Made by a program: the position numbers and the translations under genes
The notes under the pieces: model-generated
Told to the model about the DNA's origin: nothing
The model's input: only the letters and a program-made list of their open reading frames with translations
The model's database searches: none
Assembly (NCBI GenBank): GCA_030248065.1
Contig: JASAMV010002144.1
Coordinates: 35,805 to 99,804, forward strand
Length of the DNA: 64,000 bases
Direction of reading: 5' to 3'
Source: Rhynchonema sp. JSB1_4
Lineage: Eukaryota > Nematoda > Chromadorea > Monhysterida > Xyalidae
Shown here: positions 33,518 to 46,400 of the stretch, one piece after another
Layout: every line of letters begins with the position of its first letter
Position numbering within the stretch: position 1 is the stretch's first letter

Positions 33518-34871
33518 ATGATGCTTGTCGTCGTGCGCAAACGAGACCACGAACGGTTTTTTGTTGCAGCTCGATTTTTTTTGCTTGTTGCATTTTGTGG
33601 TTCATTCCTTGCCGCTGATGTCGCTATTGTTGCATTTCACATCGCAACAGATGTACGATACGTTGCGCTTCTGATGTGGACCATTCAAGTTTTTTGCTTC
33701 AGCAGAGGTTATCAGTTGCACCCCAAACTGACGCTATTTTTATTTAGCCTTCGACATTTCGAGACGCACTGATTGAAGTGACATTGCCTTCCGGCCTTTC
33801 ACCATAACGGTGAACATAAAAATTACTGCCGCTCACTTTTGCAGATTGCAAGATTTGCCAAATGTACGCGTTCGCACCGACTGCATTCCCGTGCACCACC
33901 CGCAATCGTGTGGTGTGTGTGTTGTGCAAGTGTGTGTGCGTGAACGAGGCCTGGCTGTGCACATTGCAGCTGATCATTCTGATAACGGTCGGTGTGTTCG
34001 TCAATGCCACGACCTTCGTCGTACTGCCGGCACCACTGCTGACCATGTTTGCGTCGAGTCTCGTCTATCTGGCCGTTGCCCACAATTGTGCACCCAAGAA
34101 CGAGCCCTGGCCTCCAGCCTGTCATCAGCCGCAACAGTGGTCAGTCCGTGTGCCTCATAATCACAATTTGAGCAACACATTGATCAGCGTTTTGTTCGAA
34201 CGAGTTTGGCTTGCAGGTGGCCGTCATTTCCTTCAATTACGCACCTCTCAGTTTCGAAAAATGTGGCGCCCATTTGAGAAACTACACTTGGACATAAGCA
34301 TTGAAACATCACGCAAAACTGCAGGTGGCTGACCATCCATTACGTTGTGTGCAAGTTGCTATTCATCATTCTGTGCACACCAAGCACGCTCTACTGCACC
34401 ATCTACCGACATGAACTGGTATCAAGCACACAGCAGTGGAAAGTGACAGCTTTGGTCGTACCGTGTCTGTTGGCCATTTGGATGTACATCGTGCTGTCTT
34501 GTGGCGCTATGCTCATCGTGTCACTTACCACGAGGTAAGGCCGGTCATGTTTATGAAACATCAGGTACTTTAAACGTGACCTCATAGGATACAAATGGAA
34601 ACTTAACACGATCGAAACAAGTGTATCGTTCATTTGTGCAGTTTCACTGAGAACAACACTCTATTTTATCCCCTTGGGCGATATTTCGTTTTTGTAGGTT
34701 TCGTTGCTGGTTGACATAATGACTAAACAAAACTATAGTTGCCACAGGTACATGTGGGCGTACAATCTGGAACAGCACAACTTGATTCGCCGAAAGAAGG
34801 CTATTAGACATAAACCCAATGCCGGACGGGTCGGGCCCAGACCCAGATCGACGCTGCAAACCAACACTTGA
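33518..34871 (+). CDS. Unrecognised multi-pass (about four-helix) membrane protein
   Basis: Four exons join exactly in phase: 33518-33707, 33845-34139, 34325-34534, 34748-34871 (272 aa). Hydrophobic stretches include FFLLVAFCGSFLAADVAIVA, LCTLQLIILITVGVFVNATT, VVCKLLFIILCTPSTLYC and VTALVVPCLLAIWMYIVLSC. The C-terminal tail is basic (RRKKAIRHKPNAGR) and is expected to face the cytosol. Cys-rich segments (CVLCKCVC) lie in the first loop. I do not recognise the family. The size and layout recall small tetraspan proteins of invertebrates (LAPTM-like), but no diagnostic motif supports that. Introns 1-3 have ordinary sites, and intron 2 (34302-34311) and intron 3 (34554-34563) each contain a TGAAACATCA word. 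Its 3' end faces that of cyclin K, 243 bp away. Confidence 0.6.
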
Positions 34872-35114
34872 CTATTGGAGTTCACATTTTTATTCATTTA
34901 AACCGTACCCGATATTATACGATTGATTTTCGTGATAAAAATAACAGACAGCCAGTTTACGCATGATAAAACTTTACTGCAGCAAGATAAACTGACCACG
35001 AAATGGGCACAGACGACGCTCACAAAAATGATAAGTATCATGTTGCTAAAAAAGAATCATTGAAATGGCAATGGCAGCAATCTATGTACAAACAAACAAC
35101 GTTATTTTACATTG

Positions 35115-38100
35115 CTATTGATATCTAGGCATTTTATCCGGTGGTGGGTTGGAGAGCGGTGCAGCATATCGTACGGGCGGGCGACCCAAGGGTGGCATCG
35201 GACCTCGAGGACCAAACGGTGGTGCTCCTGGTGGCATATGGGGTGGTGGGGGACCAGGGGGATAGCCGTGAAGCGGAGGGTAGCCGGGAGGTGGCTGGTG
35301 AGCGTAGGGCTGGGGCGGTGGGTGAGGCGGACGAATGTTCTGCAAAACAAACGGTCATTTGGCTCACGCTGTGTTTCAGCTGTTTCTGAAGCGTCGGCAA
35401 ATTACGCCAAGTGTCAAACGGTGTCCAACTGCGCTACATTGTGTTTTTAACCTGCGTTGATGATTTGCGTGTATTTCCTGTTAACACCAACTTTGACCAG
35501 TGTAAATACAACACCTAAAAGAGCGAATTTCACAGCGATATGCTTGTGACGACATAGGACGACAAAACGAACCATCTCGTGTTGCATATAGCTAAGGTTA
35601 CAACAAATTCCTGTTCCGACGATTAAATGCGCTAAATGGGCCAAAGGTCACATTATGAGTGCGCTTCACCCTCACCAACCATCAACGACTGCGCCGGTGG
35701 CTGTATTATCGGTGCCCTATGTTGTTGCACGGCATAAGTGGCATGCGTTCGATGTGACGTGCTCGCCGCGGGCACTGCCGAACCCAGAATCACCGCTGGT
35801 GTGACATGTTGTTGTTGTGCTGCGGCCGCGGCTGCACCTGAAAGTGATGATTCACGTTCTTGTACCAGTTATTGTCAGTTTTCTGATCGGTTTCATATCA
35901 AATGTCGAAACCTAGGTCGAAACGCAGCTGAACCATTTCTGAACAAATGTGCCTGTGCGAAATCACAAATGTTTCTTGCACTCTCCAGCCTATGCTGATG
36001 AATGTGAATAACAGGGCACGCACTTTTAGCGACCGATGCATTGACACTGGCGACGGCGGCGTTGGATTTCCTTTGATGCGCCGTGTTGGTGGTGGTTGTG
36101 GATGTGGTCGTCGGCGGTGACACCGTGGTGGCGGAGGGTTGACCTGTGCTCGTGCCGGAAGTCGGCGCCGTGGCAGCGCCACTGGTCACCGCAGCTGCAG
36201 CTGCTGCTTGCGCACCACCCGGCTGATTCTCGCTGTTTTGCGAGTAGAAGTCCAACACCGTGTGACAGATCTCTGTAATTAAGCAATATTTGTGTTCGAA
36301 TTAGAATGATATCTCGAAGGCTGGCGGTAAACGTGCAACTTTAAACAATCCCACAGTTTTCCCTGATCTCATTGTCGATGTCGACAGCAGCCTTGACCGA
36401 CCAAAACAAAATCCAAGCAGAACACTCTTCCCCAACCCAACCTTCCAACATGCTCTTGTCTATGTTCTCGACGAATCGATCGTACCAGACCTCCCTGGGT
36501 CCGATGCCCCTGCGTCCCTCCCAGTCTGTGAGTTCGACACGCGAGAATCGACAGGCCAGATAGAGCAGGGCGACGGCGATCACCTCGGGCTCCCACAGCA
36601 GACACAGCTCGGTGCACAGACTGTCGTTGACGAACGTCCAGGCGGCTTGCACCTGCGCACAATTGAGACGGTGCAAGGTTTATTTTCAAAACTTGGTGGC
36701 TCATTTGCCAAAAATCTAGTGGCTCATTCTTACTTAAGTACTGGCTCCCTGAAGTTCTAGTGGCTCATTTTCCAAAATCTTGCGGCCCATTCAAAATTTT
36801 TAGTGGCCCAATGAGCCACTATTAGTAGCAAAAATAGCCATGAGGTGCTGAATGGCAGGCAAGGCCGGTTTGATCACGCGCATTTGGAAATCGTTTGAGT
36901 GTAATACATAACAAACATTCAACCAATAGTGTAAAAATTGTTTGTTTGCGGGGTTGGAACAATTGCGCTTGAAAATGTTTGAACAGCTTTTTGCCTGATT
37001 CTCATCCCGACAGACCGAGTTTGATTATCAGTATACGCCGCCAATCTAGCTTGAATTTGAGAGGTTTTTCGGCAGTAATATCTGATCAACACTCGAGACG
37101 AGAACAAGAATTACACAATTCCTGCCTCTAATCTTCGATTAAATATTATGGTTACAGAAAATCACACAAAACTCATCCACCGCACGCCTGGAAGCAGTAA
37201 TTAGCAACTGAAACTGACCAAAACGTACCACTTTGTGTATCGCTTTTTTGTCGTGATGCTTGAAAATACGCGCATAGATCAACACGAACTTGTATGGGTG
37301 CGACACTTGCAGGTCGAATTTCATTGTTTGCAGCAACACGCGCTCAATCAACATCACGTCCTCCTGAAATTCATACATTTAACGACAACAGTTTGTTGGC
37401 TGGATGTGGAAAGCGGAAAATAAAGACGTACACACAGTTACCTTGAAACCAAAGCAGAATGCCGGTTTGGAATGCAATAATCCTTCACTTCACGTTTAAT
37501 TTGTTTCTCTTTTTACGCGATTAAATGGAGTGCACAAATTAAAACGAAGCAAGACAACAAAAACACCAACGATGTGCGTTCGCGGAGGTTTTGCCAGTCG
37601 GATCCATTGTTCTTCAGTGAATTTCTCACGGGCTGCGGCGACGATGTCGCGACACTTCTTCGGAGTCTCTTCCACTTTTCCAGCCAGAAACAAGCACGAC
37701 AACGCGGTTATCTGGCAAGAAACAAGAGCTGTCAAAAATTTAGGTCAGTAGGTGAGTTGAGACACGTTCGTTACTTCCTATTCGAGGCAATAATTGGAGA
37801 AGTGAGTGTGCAACTGAACCAGCCGAGCTGGGGAGTGTTCGTTTGTACCGTGGGGGAGGGGTGCAAACCCAGCTATGAGAAATCCATATCTACCGTGTCC
37901 GGACAACAACCAAGAAGTACAGATTTTAGTGCCAAAATGACCATTTTATGGTCCAAAATGGTCAACTTTTCTTATATTTTTGCCAGCACGCAGAACATCA
38001 ACTTTTTAAGGCCATTTTAGTATAAATTTTCAGCATTTTAGCATACTTTTGTACCAGGCCGGGGAGGGTAGGGTACCATTGGGGGGACCCCCCAGCCACA

Positions 38101-40626
38101 GCACTGCGCTGCGCCTCAAGGCAAGGCAACTGTCAGGGCTTTCCCAACATACGTCATTCAAGTTCAAGTTCAAGTTTTTTATTGCATCAGAAGCAACATG
38201 GTGACGTCAACAACACGCATAAGCTGGACAGTAACGACGAAACCATAAATAATTACAAGTGTTTAGTGGACCAGTGGATAGTTACGGATCGAGAGATGTA
38301 GATGATGATAAGGAGCAAAAAACACAGAAAACACAGAAACACAGCATGATCGGTCAATTACATTTCACACACGGACGGAATAAATTTCACTGGCAGCAAT
38401 CGCAATTTGTACAACAATTCAACAATCAAGCTTTGCGAACGAATGACTCCTTTGAATGTGCCCATTCGCAGGAAAACAGCAAAATCAGGTAAAGCATTGT
38501 ATTAACCTTAACCAAAGCATTGTATTGCAAAGCATTAACCTTAAGCACTCTGTTTCGCGCGACTTTTTGCCTATTTGGGGTAAAAATACCGATATTGTTT
38601 CATTTTACACAATAAAATCGGTGTTTGCGGGGTGTTGAGGTGAGATGAGGCAGGTTGCATACAGGTACATAGGTAACCGGGGCGGGGCAGATACATACCT
38701 ATACAACACTGACACATACTCCACGCAGTCAGAGCGGGCCGGGGGGGGGGCTAGGCAAGTACATACTGTACCAGGCGGCAGGCGGGGCGGTAACATACTG
38801 TACTGGGGGTTTGGTTCCCCGCCTGCAAAACTGCCAGTGCCATGACATGAACAATGTATAGTTCCAAACAGTGTTGGAGGTGGGGGGGGGGGGTTTGGGT
38901 GGGGATACCTACTGTACCATGCCAAACATCGGGGGGGATACCTACTGTACCACCCAAAATGCGGGGCGGCAACCTACCTACTGTACCAGCCGAGCTAGGG
39001 GGGGGGTCGTACCCAGTGTAGTACTTGGTCAGGGTGTTGACGATAGATAGATTGGGACCCGAAATGTGTTGACGATAGATAGATGACCAAAGTCCGAAAT
39101 CTGGGGGGGGTCGACCCAAACTTGTTGACGATAGATAGATGGTGGGGGGGTCGACCCAAACTTGTTGACGATAGATAGATGGTGGGGGGGGGGGGTCGCC
39201 AAAAATCAAGGTATAGTATAGTGCATTAAGTAGGTAATAATGTGTAAATATTAATGAAAATGTGTATAGATGTACTAAATCCGCGCGTAGCGCGCGATTT
39301 TTTGCCTATTTGGGACAAAAATACCGATTTTGAGCCATTTTGAGGCAAAAATGCCCATTTTGGGGTCGAAATGTGTTGACGATAGATAGATTGTTCCCAG
39401 AATTTGTTGACGATAGATAGATTTGCCCATAAGTGTTGACGATAGATAGATGAAATCAAAAAGTGTTGACGATAGATAGATGAATTTGGGTCCCCCCCCC
39501 CACCCCCCCCCAAGTACTACCCTGGTCGTACCACTTGGGGGGGGTCATCTGGAAACCGAAATTTTTTATGTCTAAATACTGAAGAAAATGTGGCCTAAAA
39601 CACTAATTTCGCGCGCAGCGCGCGATTTTTCGCCTATTTGTAGACAAATATGCTAATTTTATGCAATTTTAAGCCAAAAATGAATGTTTTGGGTGAAAAG
39701 TTAGGTGGGGCGGCAACCTACCTATACTGTACCAGGGGAGGGGCGGCAACCTACCTACTGTACCAGGAGAGGGGCGGCAACCTACCTACCGTAAAAACCT
39801 AAATAGAAGGGGGGGGGGCTCTATTAACTCACTGACCCCATTTTGGGGGGGCTCTATTACGGGGGGGGCTCTATTCCGGGGGGGCCTCTATTAATTCACT
39901 GACCCGAACCTGAAAAATTGTTCCCAGAAATACCCCCAAAAACCCCTAAAAACGGGTTTGAAAGGATGTTTTTTCGCTTGCAACCGCATTTATTCGTGTC
40001 TATTCGTCAATAGGAGGCGTATTATGTGCTCTGAACAAACAACAAACGTACATAAATGTACCTGTACACCACTATCAAGCCTTAATACACTACAGTATAG
40101 GGGATGTTACTTTTGGGGGGGGCTCTATTCCGGGGGGGGCTCTATTAATTCACTGACCCCTTTTTGGGGGGGCTGTATTACGGGGGGGGCTCTATTCCGG
40201 GGGGGGCTGTATTTAGGTTTTTACGGTACTGCACCTAGGGGGGACCCCCCACCTCCCCCCCCAGCTACACCATTGGTTCCAAAAATGGTGCTGCGCTCCG
40301 GCGCTCCCCCATAAAAAAGAAACTCACGTATCGATGGAATTCGCGAAACGAATGGAACATGTAAAACCGGTGAAAGTAAACGGCAGCGGTGGCCAATGTC
40401 GGATGAGGATCCCTGAAGAAGTGTCAAATGGAGTGAAAACAATCATAGACACGAGGATAAAGAAACTTGAGAAAAGCAAAACTCACAACTTCAGTGTTGC
40501 TCCAACATCTATTATCAATTTCACACCCTCTGTTCGGTATAAACGCTCCTTGTCGTGCGGCACACCATGAATTCGCTTCGATGGCGTGTTTTCCAGCTCT
40601 TCAGGGTCAAACAACCAAACCCTCAT
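35115..40626 (-). CDS. CCNK: Cyclin K
   Basis: Eight exons join in phase (about 447 aa): 40626-40487, 40412-40328, 37711-37571, 37363-37229, 36652-36442, 36272-36024, 35837-35680, 35339-35115. The N-terminal cyclin box is recognisable by [31 protein letters not shown], then [33 protein letters not shown] and [20 protein letters not shown]. The second half continues to [12 protein letters not shown]. The C-terminal part is Ala/Thr-rich, then strongly Pro-rich, as in animal cyclin K. Cyclin K pairs with CDK12/CDK13 to phosphorylate the RNA polymerase II C-terminal domain. The exact start is uncertain because the upstream frame stays open; the Met at 40626 is the closest to the box. Intron 2 (40327-37712) is 2.6 kb of repeats. 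Confidence 0.94.
39035..39485. repeat. Direct repeats of GTTGACGATAGATAGAT
   Basis: The 17-bp unit occurs at least eight times at irregular 25-100-bp spacing, separated by G-rich or AT-rich spacers. It reads the same direction each time. This looks like the internal repeat array of a non-autonomous element, not a simple microsatellite. Confidence 0.75.
39789..40226. mobile_element. Mariner-like MITE, inverted copy of the 2315-2757 element
   Basis: The ends CCGTAAAAACCTAAATA and TATTTAGGTTTTTACGG are bounded by TA on both sides (39787-39788, 40227-40228). The central segment (GAAAGGATGTTTTTTCGCTTG) is the reverse complement of that in the copy at 2315-2757. The two copies appear nearly identical, which suggests recent movement. 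Confidence 0.85.
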
Positions 40627-43499
40627 TTTGTCAAACAATATTTTGTGGTTGATGGTGTTGGTGTTGTGGTGGTTGATCAAAAATGAGAAAACAATCAGGT
40701 TTTCGAATTTCGCTTTTCTTTTTCTTAGACCGAATGCTGCGGTCTTATTTCATGTCGGTCGGCGACCTGAATGGCTTGGCTTGTGGACACTTGTTGATGG
40801 ACATAAAAATGATTCTTGTGTTTCTTGTTTTTCCTGTCTTTCTTGTCTTTCGAATCAACAACCATGGATTAAAAAGCTGCGTATAGGACAGTTGTTGATG
40901 GCAGAGACAAGAAAGACAAAAACTGTGAATGTTATCAACAGCCATGTTTTACGAAATTGCGTGTGGGACACTTCACACTTGGGGGCTGCAAAGACGAGAA
41001 AGACAGAAACCATGCGCCCATGATAAAACATGCTTTTTATTCCTTTGATCAAAGTTTGCTGATACACGGTCGATCGACTCTCTCCTTGTTGAACCTCAGC
41101 ATATTGTGTGTGGGAAACGACAGTTCGATTATGATCACCGATCTGCCGTTGGCGATGGCAGTGAACAAAAATCGAGGGTTCTGCGGATTTACTGACTGCG
41201 CGTGGGGCATAGACACTGCAGCGTTTATGAAACATTCAACAAGCGATCACACAAGTGTACCTGAGAACCACTTGCAACTCCCTCAGTGTGTATCTGCGTA
41301 ACGTATCAACCCTTCAGTTTCGGCTCTATGTTGACATTGTGACATGAATCCCCAGATCCAACTCCAACTGTAACGACCGGCTACCGTGCGATGACCACAC
41401 CAACCACAAGTCGAACTCACGCATAAAATTATCTTCACAGATCATGTGTGTTTCCGGTCGGAGTTACAGATTTTTAAACTTTCGTTCAACAAGATCTCGA
41501 CCGCTGGTGTGTGTGTTGCACGCGAAAAAGAATATTTATCGTGCCAAGATTGTCGACAGGGTGTCGCCGTCGAAATATGAGGTGTGGTGGGTTTTCGAAC
41601 TGTTCATATTCAGCTGGACATGGGACATCACCCAGAGCGGTGAACGGCATCAAACTTGGTGATCGGGCCGGCAAATCGAATCGGTTCTGCGTTGGTCACG
41701 TGACTTTTGTATCCAGATATGATAATGACACGGTTTTCGAATGATAATATTTCTTACCCTGGGTAAATGTTGTTCCAACAAGACCGCCAAGACATACATA
41801 CAATATTTTGGCCAATGACAATGAGCTAGTGCACCATAGTCTCACGACAGTGTGCAACAGAAATAACGTGTGAAATAACTACAACAGTAAAACGCACCTT
41901 TTTATGGTTCGGGAAATGGCGATGCATTCATATTTGTCGATTCATTTATAAAGTTCAATAAATTAGGATGAGACGGGGTGCGCACCCACGCAAGTGTCGG
42001 GGACTGCAGAGGTACATTAGGTACTGCCCCGATCACGAGCGTGGGTCACACCCGTTCGTCTCGTCCCGATCGCCCACTTGACAGTTGCCAGGGTGGCCTA
42101 CGTCGTGTAGGGCTTACGCCAGTGATCGGATCTAAAATCATGAAAATCGCTACCGAACCTACCCAATGTACACTCGCCCTCGCCTACTTTAGTGTCCAGG
42201 CAGAACGATATACCGTCCCGAAAAATCAACCCTTTCCCACTTTGGTGTCCTGGCAGAACGATATACCTATCCGAAATTCAACCTTTCCCACTTTTGTGTC
42301 CTGGTCTTCAAAAAATATTTCCTCACCCAAATTCACGGCTGGCTGAAAAAATGAGAACTAATTTCAAAACCGAATCCAGAGAACAAAATAGGTTTTCTGT
42401 GGCACCCTGCTGTTGGTCTCCCCCTCACGTGCACCACTTGTCCGTCGCACTATCGTATCGTCGTAATTCCACTCAATATATTCGATCCTTGCATTCCTGA
42501 TGCTTTGTCATTTGACAGGGTAGTACATATTGCTTTGCCTATGTGTGTGTGGTGCCTGTGCGTGCCAAACTGTGCATTTTTGAGAACGACACAAACAGCG
42601 TTGCTGCCTGGCCTGTCGGTTTGGACAAAAGCAACAATGAGAACAGTTCGAAGGAGAGCTTCGCAGAAACACTTCGGCGACGAAAATTGCAGGATTTTCA
42701 CCTTGACACACCAAAAAATCCAAAAATCGCGAAAAATGGTCAGAAAATTTCTCCTAAAAAAGGTTCTCTTGCGCGCCAGATATGTCCCGTGGGTTTCTTG
42801 TGGTAAATTTGTAAAAGCTCAAGAGCGAATTGTTCGGGTTTGATTGGACAACGGTGACACCGCATGTTGCACACACACAGGTATTGATGGAATTCAATGG
42901 TCCGGTGCACAGCATGTCGGCGATAAGATGATGAAATGAAACGGACAACAATGTTCTGGTGACAAATATTTCTTTGAATGTTGAGAAAATCTTTGAAGTG
43001 GTGGTGTGGTGGTGACAAACAGCGACTTCCGAAAAGACTACTGCGATAATCGATATTGTGACAAAGTCCAGCACTTTGGAACGGGCAGTGGTAATCTTTG
43101 ATGCGCACAGCACTGTTCTCGAAACCCAAGACGACCTTCGCAATCGCAAATGCTAAATCGTATTTATGACAATGGAAACTTTCAAACCGCACATGTGTTC
43201 ACACGCGCAGATTTCTTATTTGTTCATAGTCTATCAATGTTTAGCAATTGTAACAGCAGTGAGTTTTGCCCATTTCGGCCTGTTTTCACAGAGCACCGAG
43301 GTGTCAGGCCTCGTCGGTGCGAACACCCCCGTCCAATTGACCTCCAAAAAGGTTCTCGAGAAGATCTTATTGCTCGGTCAAAACGTTACCGCTCGCTGCG
43401 CACAAAGCGCAAGCCAGTGAGAGAGGGCAAGCCAGTAAAGAAAAACCACGTAAAATACAAAAAAATCACTTCATATACTTATTCATTTTGCATTGACGT
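40627..43499. other. Intergenic region with dispersed repeats, no supported gene
   Basis: It should hold the cyclin K promoter at its left edge. It shows inverted TTCTTGTCTTTC / GAAAGACAAGAA-type pieces at 40830-41000, a tandem pair of about 55 bp at 42195-42305 (CAGAACGATATACC), and an open frame at 42543-42806 whose residues (LRRRKLQDFHLDTPKNPK) look somewhat protein-like but have no clear start, splice partners or family. A + strand frame at 43166-43420 begins with a hydrophobic stretch but is otherwise unsupported. Confidence 0.4.
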
Positions 43500-46400
43500 T
43501 CACGTGGATTGCAAGAGAATGATCAGATATGTGACAATTGTGGAGGAAATCTGAAATTCATCAAAGATTTGTTTTCTTCTTCAATTTTCTTATCAAACTT
43601 TCGTCATGCTACCAACCCCAATCAACATGTTGCGATCGATGACAAAACAATCGTAGACGGTTATGCCCAGATCGGCTGCTTTTATTTGCTCCATGAATGT
43701 CAGCAATTCAACCTGGTCAATACAGAAAACAAGTCAGTTGAAGAAAATGTAACACCAACAAAGTTCGCAATGTTGCAATATTTCCACCTTTGCGTTCAAA
43801 TCGCAGCGCTGCGAGTCCGCAAACGCGGCCGACGCTTGCAAACGGCTGATTGTCGAGTACAAGCTTTTGCCCTGCGTTTTTAGAACATTTCTAAACGTTG
43901 GGAAGACCAGGTGCCGTCTCAGAACAGCATTTTGGCACATAAACACTCGTCTGGAATCCAAAGTCAAGCTCACCGCGTCATTCAGCATGATGGCAGGTGC
44001 GGAGCAGAACATGACCTGCATGACCAGCAAGCCAATCCACATAAGATTCGCCGGTTGGAACCAATTACGAATCAGGGTATACGTCAACAAGGTGGTGCAG
44101 AAGATGCAGATGGCTAGAAAGTTAAAGTATGTCATCATAGAGAAGAATGTGGACTTGTGAACTCGGACTGTTCGCTAACACAACACAATGAAGTTGAATC
44201 GTTTGAATATGCCGTCCGTGATGGCGGTCGCGTTGGTGATTGTGTCGAATTTCTTGGCGCATTCGCGAATCGTGTCGATGCCGTCAAACTTCTTCGCGTT
44301 CTCAATCGATCGCTCGATCTCGCGTGTGTACAGCGACAGTACCGAACACGACAGATAGTAAACGCCTGTGTGCGAATATATGCGAATGGATTGCTGTCTC
44401 AATTTCATTAGATTGCATATTTGGCATTCAGGTGTTTATGGACTTTCACGCATGCTTTTTGCAATCCCCTTGAAGGTATGTAGGTAACTCAAACTTTTAA
44501 ATATATTACGATTGTCGAAAGCTCTGACTTCGACCGGCATAAAAGTTCTTTATTAACCGTCTGCGAATCATTTTCACGCTGGTCAAAATCACAAATGTCA
44601 TCAAATCTTGAAATATCGTCAACTTCAAAACCTCACCAAGAATGACCAGCACCGCAAACGGGCTGAGCTTGATAAGATAATGGTGGAAGGGGCTACAAAA
44701 ACCAGTTGTGAAACATCATTGTATGGCCTGGACGATTAATTTCACGATGTTTGTCGCACGTAAAATCCCATTGGCAATTTCAACCCTGCAGTTGTCTACT
44801 TCTTTAAATTAAACCTGGCCCGCCACTATTGATATTTGAAATTTTTGGTTTGTTTTTTTGCTCTAACTTAGTTGCCGACATCGAGACGAATAAGGTTTAT
44901 ATTCATGACTTTTTGATTTAGTGCAGATTTTATATCGAAATCAATCGATAAACACCGGTTCTCGGGAACAAAATTAAAAAAATAGATAGACCCCCACTTC
45001 TTGGCAATCACGTCAGCCAGGAACAAAATTTTGAATTGCCGCCAATTGTGATAGGCTTACAGTGTTCTATTAGGGACTTTACGCTCCAGACTTTGCGCTC
45101 CCACTACACAGTGCTGCCAGTGCGCGCGCTTGCAACACGTGTGTTATGCACTAACAAACAGAGCGGCACTGTATAGTCCGTCCACCAGCTCATGGCACTT
45201 CGTGTTGCTGCTGGCTGGTTTGTTCCCTTCCTCCACGTCCTAATGAAAGAGAAATTGAGTTTCCAAAAAAAATTATTTTTTCTCCTAAATTGCTGTTTTT
45301 ATGAAATCGACGTGTTTTATCGATTTTAATTTAATTTAATTTTAAATTTGATCGAATTCAATCGTTTTCGACACATTTTCTTGTTTTTTAAGTTTTTTTG
45401 CAAAATCGCTCACGCTCAATTTCTCTTTCATTAGAACGTGGAGGAAGGGAACAAACCGGCTAGCAGCAACACAAAGTGCCATGAGCTGGTGGACGGACTA
45501 TACAAAACGCATGGGCAAGATCACGTGACTACCGCATGCTTGTGATAAGAAGCAGTCGGCCATCTTGAATATTTGTTCTTGTCTTCCTGAAATGCACTAA
45601 ACGGGGGTCTATCTATTTTTTGGAATTTTGTTCCAGAGAACCGGTGTTTATGGATTAATTTCGGTATTAAATCGGCACTTAATGGAAAAGTCACGAATGT
45701 AAACCTTGTTGGTCTCGATGTCGGCAACAGTAATAAATCATAAAAACAGACCAAAATTTTCAAATATCAATAGTGGCGGGCCAGGTTTAAGGACACAAGA
45801 GTGACAATATTGAGCGCAAATTGAGGGCTCAAATGTATACTGTTGTGTTAGTTTGGTTGAGTGTAGATACGGTATGTCGTAAATGCCACTACACACCATT
45901 CATACTGAACTGGAGACCAAACCTCCAACCAACCTGCCGAGTAGGAGGAGCACTGCTGCGCGTAGGCCACGGACACTGTTGACGTCAAAATGTTGAACCA
46001 ATGGAACTTTCCCCAACTGGGTATCGGTACGACCTGGTAGGGCTCGGAGCCGGCAGCATTGAAATAGCCCAATTGGGTACCGATCGAGATGAAAGAAGCC
46101 AGCCCGATTATGACCATTGACAAGACGGACACGATGTTGGCACGACGAAGCACTGTCTTGGTGATGTACGGCACTGCAACGTGGACCGCACCGCTGTTTT
46201 TGGCACTTGCGGACGGACTCTGCATCCGTGGTTAGCGATAGACCAGCTAATTACTGATAGGTTGCTCTCCCACTCCTAATCAACAACATTACGGCCCGAA
46301 CAAAAGCGTTAGCGCATGCACGTGCGCGTCTGCCAACAGTTTGAGGCCGAACACTGATAACAATGGTCAAGCATGTGCGACCCCAAGTATGTACAGAGGC

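Larger units (their letters stand above)
37712..40327. other. Second intron of cyclin K, transposon-rich
   Basis: It contains many ACTGTACC/GGTACAGT words, two GCGCGYAGCGCGCGATTTTT palindrome modules (about 39283 and 39610), direct repeats of GTTGACGATAGATAGAT (at least eight between 39040 and 39480), a CAGTGTTGGAGGTGGGG end near 38874, and the mariner-like MITE at 39789-40226. No open frame is convincing. Confidence 0.7.

Noticed and set aside
34644..35098. Shadow frames on the minus strand across the end of the four-helix gene
   Set aside because: They overlap a well-phased exon on the other strand and show no splice pattern.
39035..39485. CRISPR-like array
   Set aside because: Repeat-spacer look only. 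The host is eukaryotic, spacing is irregular and no cas genes exist.
42015..42135. Possible 5S rRNA or 5S-derived fragment (CGTTCGTCTCGTCCCGATCG, GTGTAGGGCTTACG)
   Set aside because: Short pieces recall 5S rRNA boxes, but their order and spacing do not match a 5S gene.
42543..42806. Open frame with residues LRRRKLQDFHLDTPKNPK
   Set aside because: No supported start, splice partner or family. It was left as a remark in the intergenic entry.
43166..43420. Small + strand frame beginning with a hydrophobic stretch (YLFIVYQCLAIVTAVSF)
   Set aside because: The codon use and context give no support, and it lies in the likely 3' flank of the minus-strand receptor gene.
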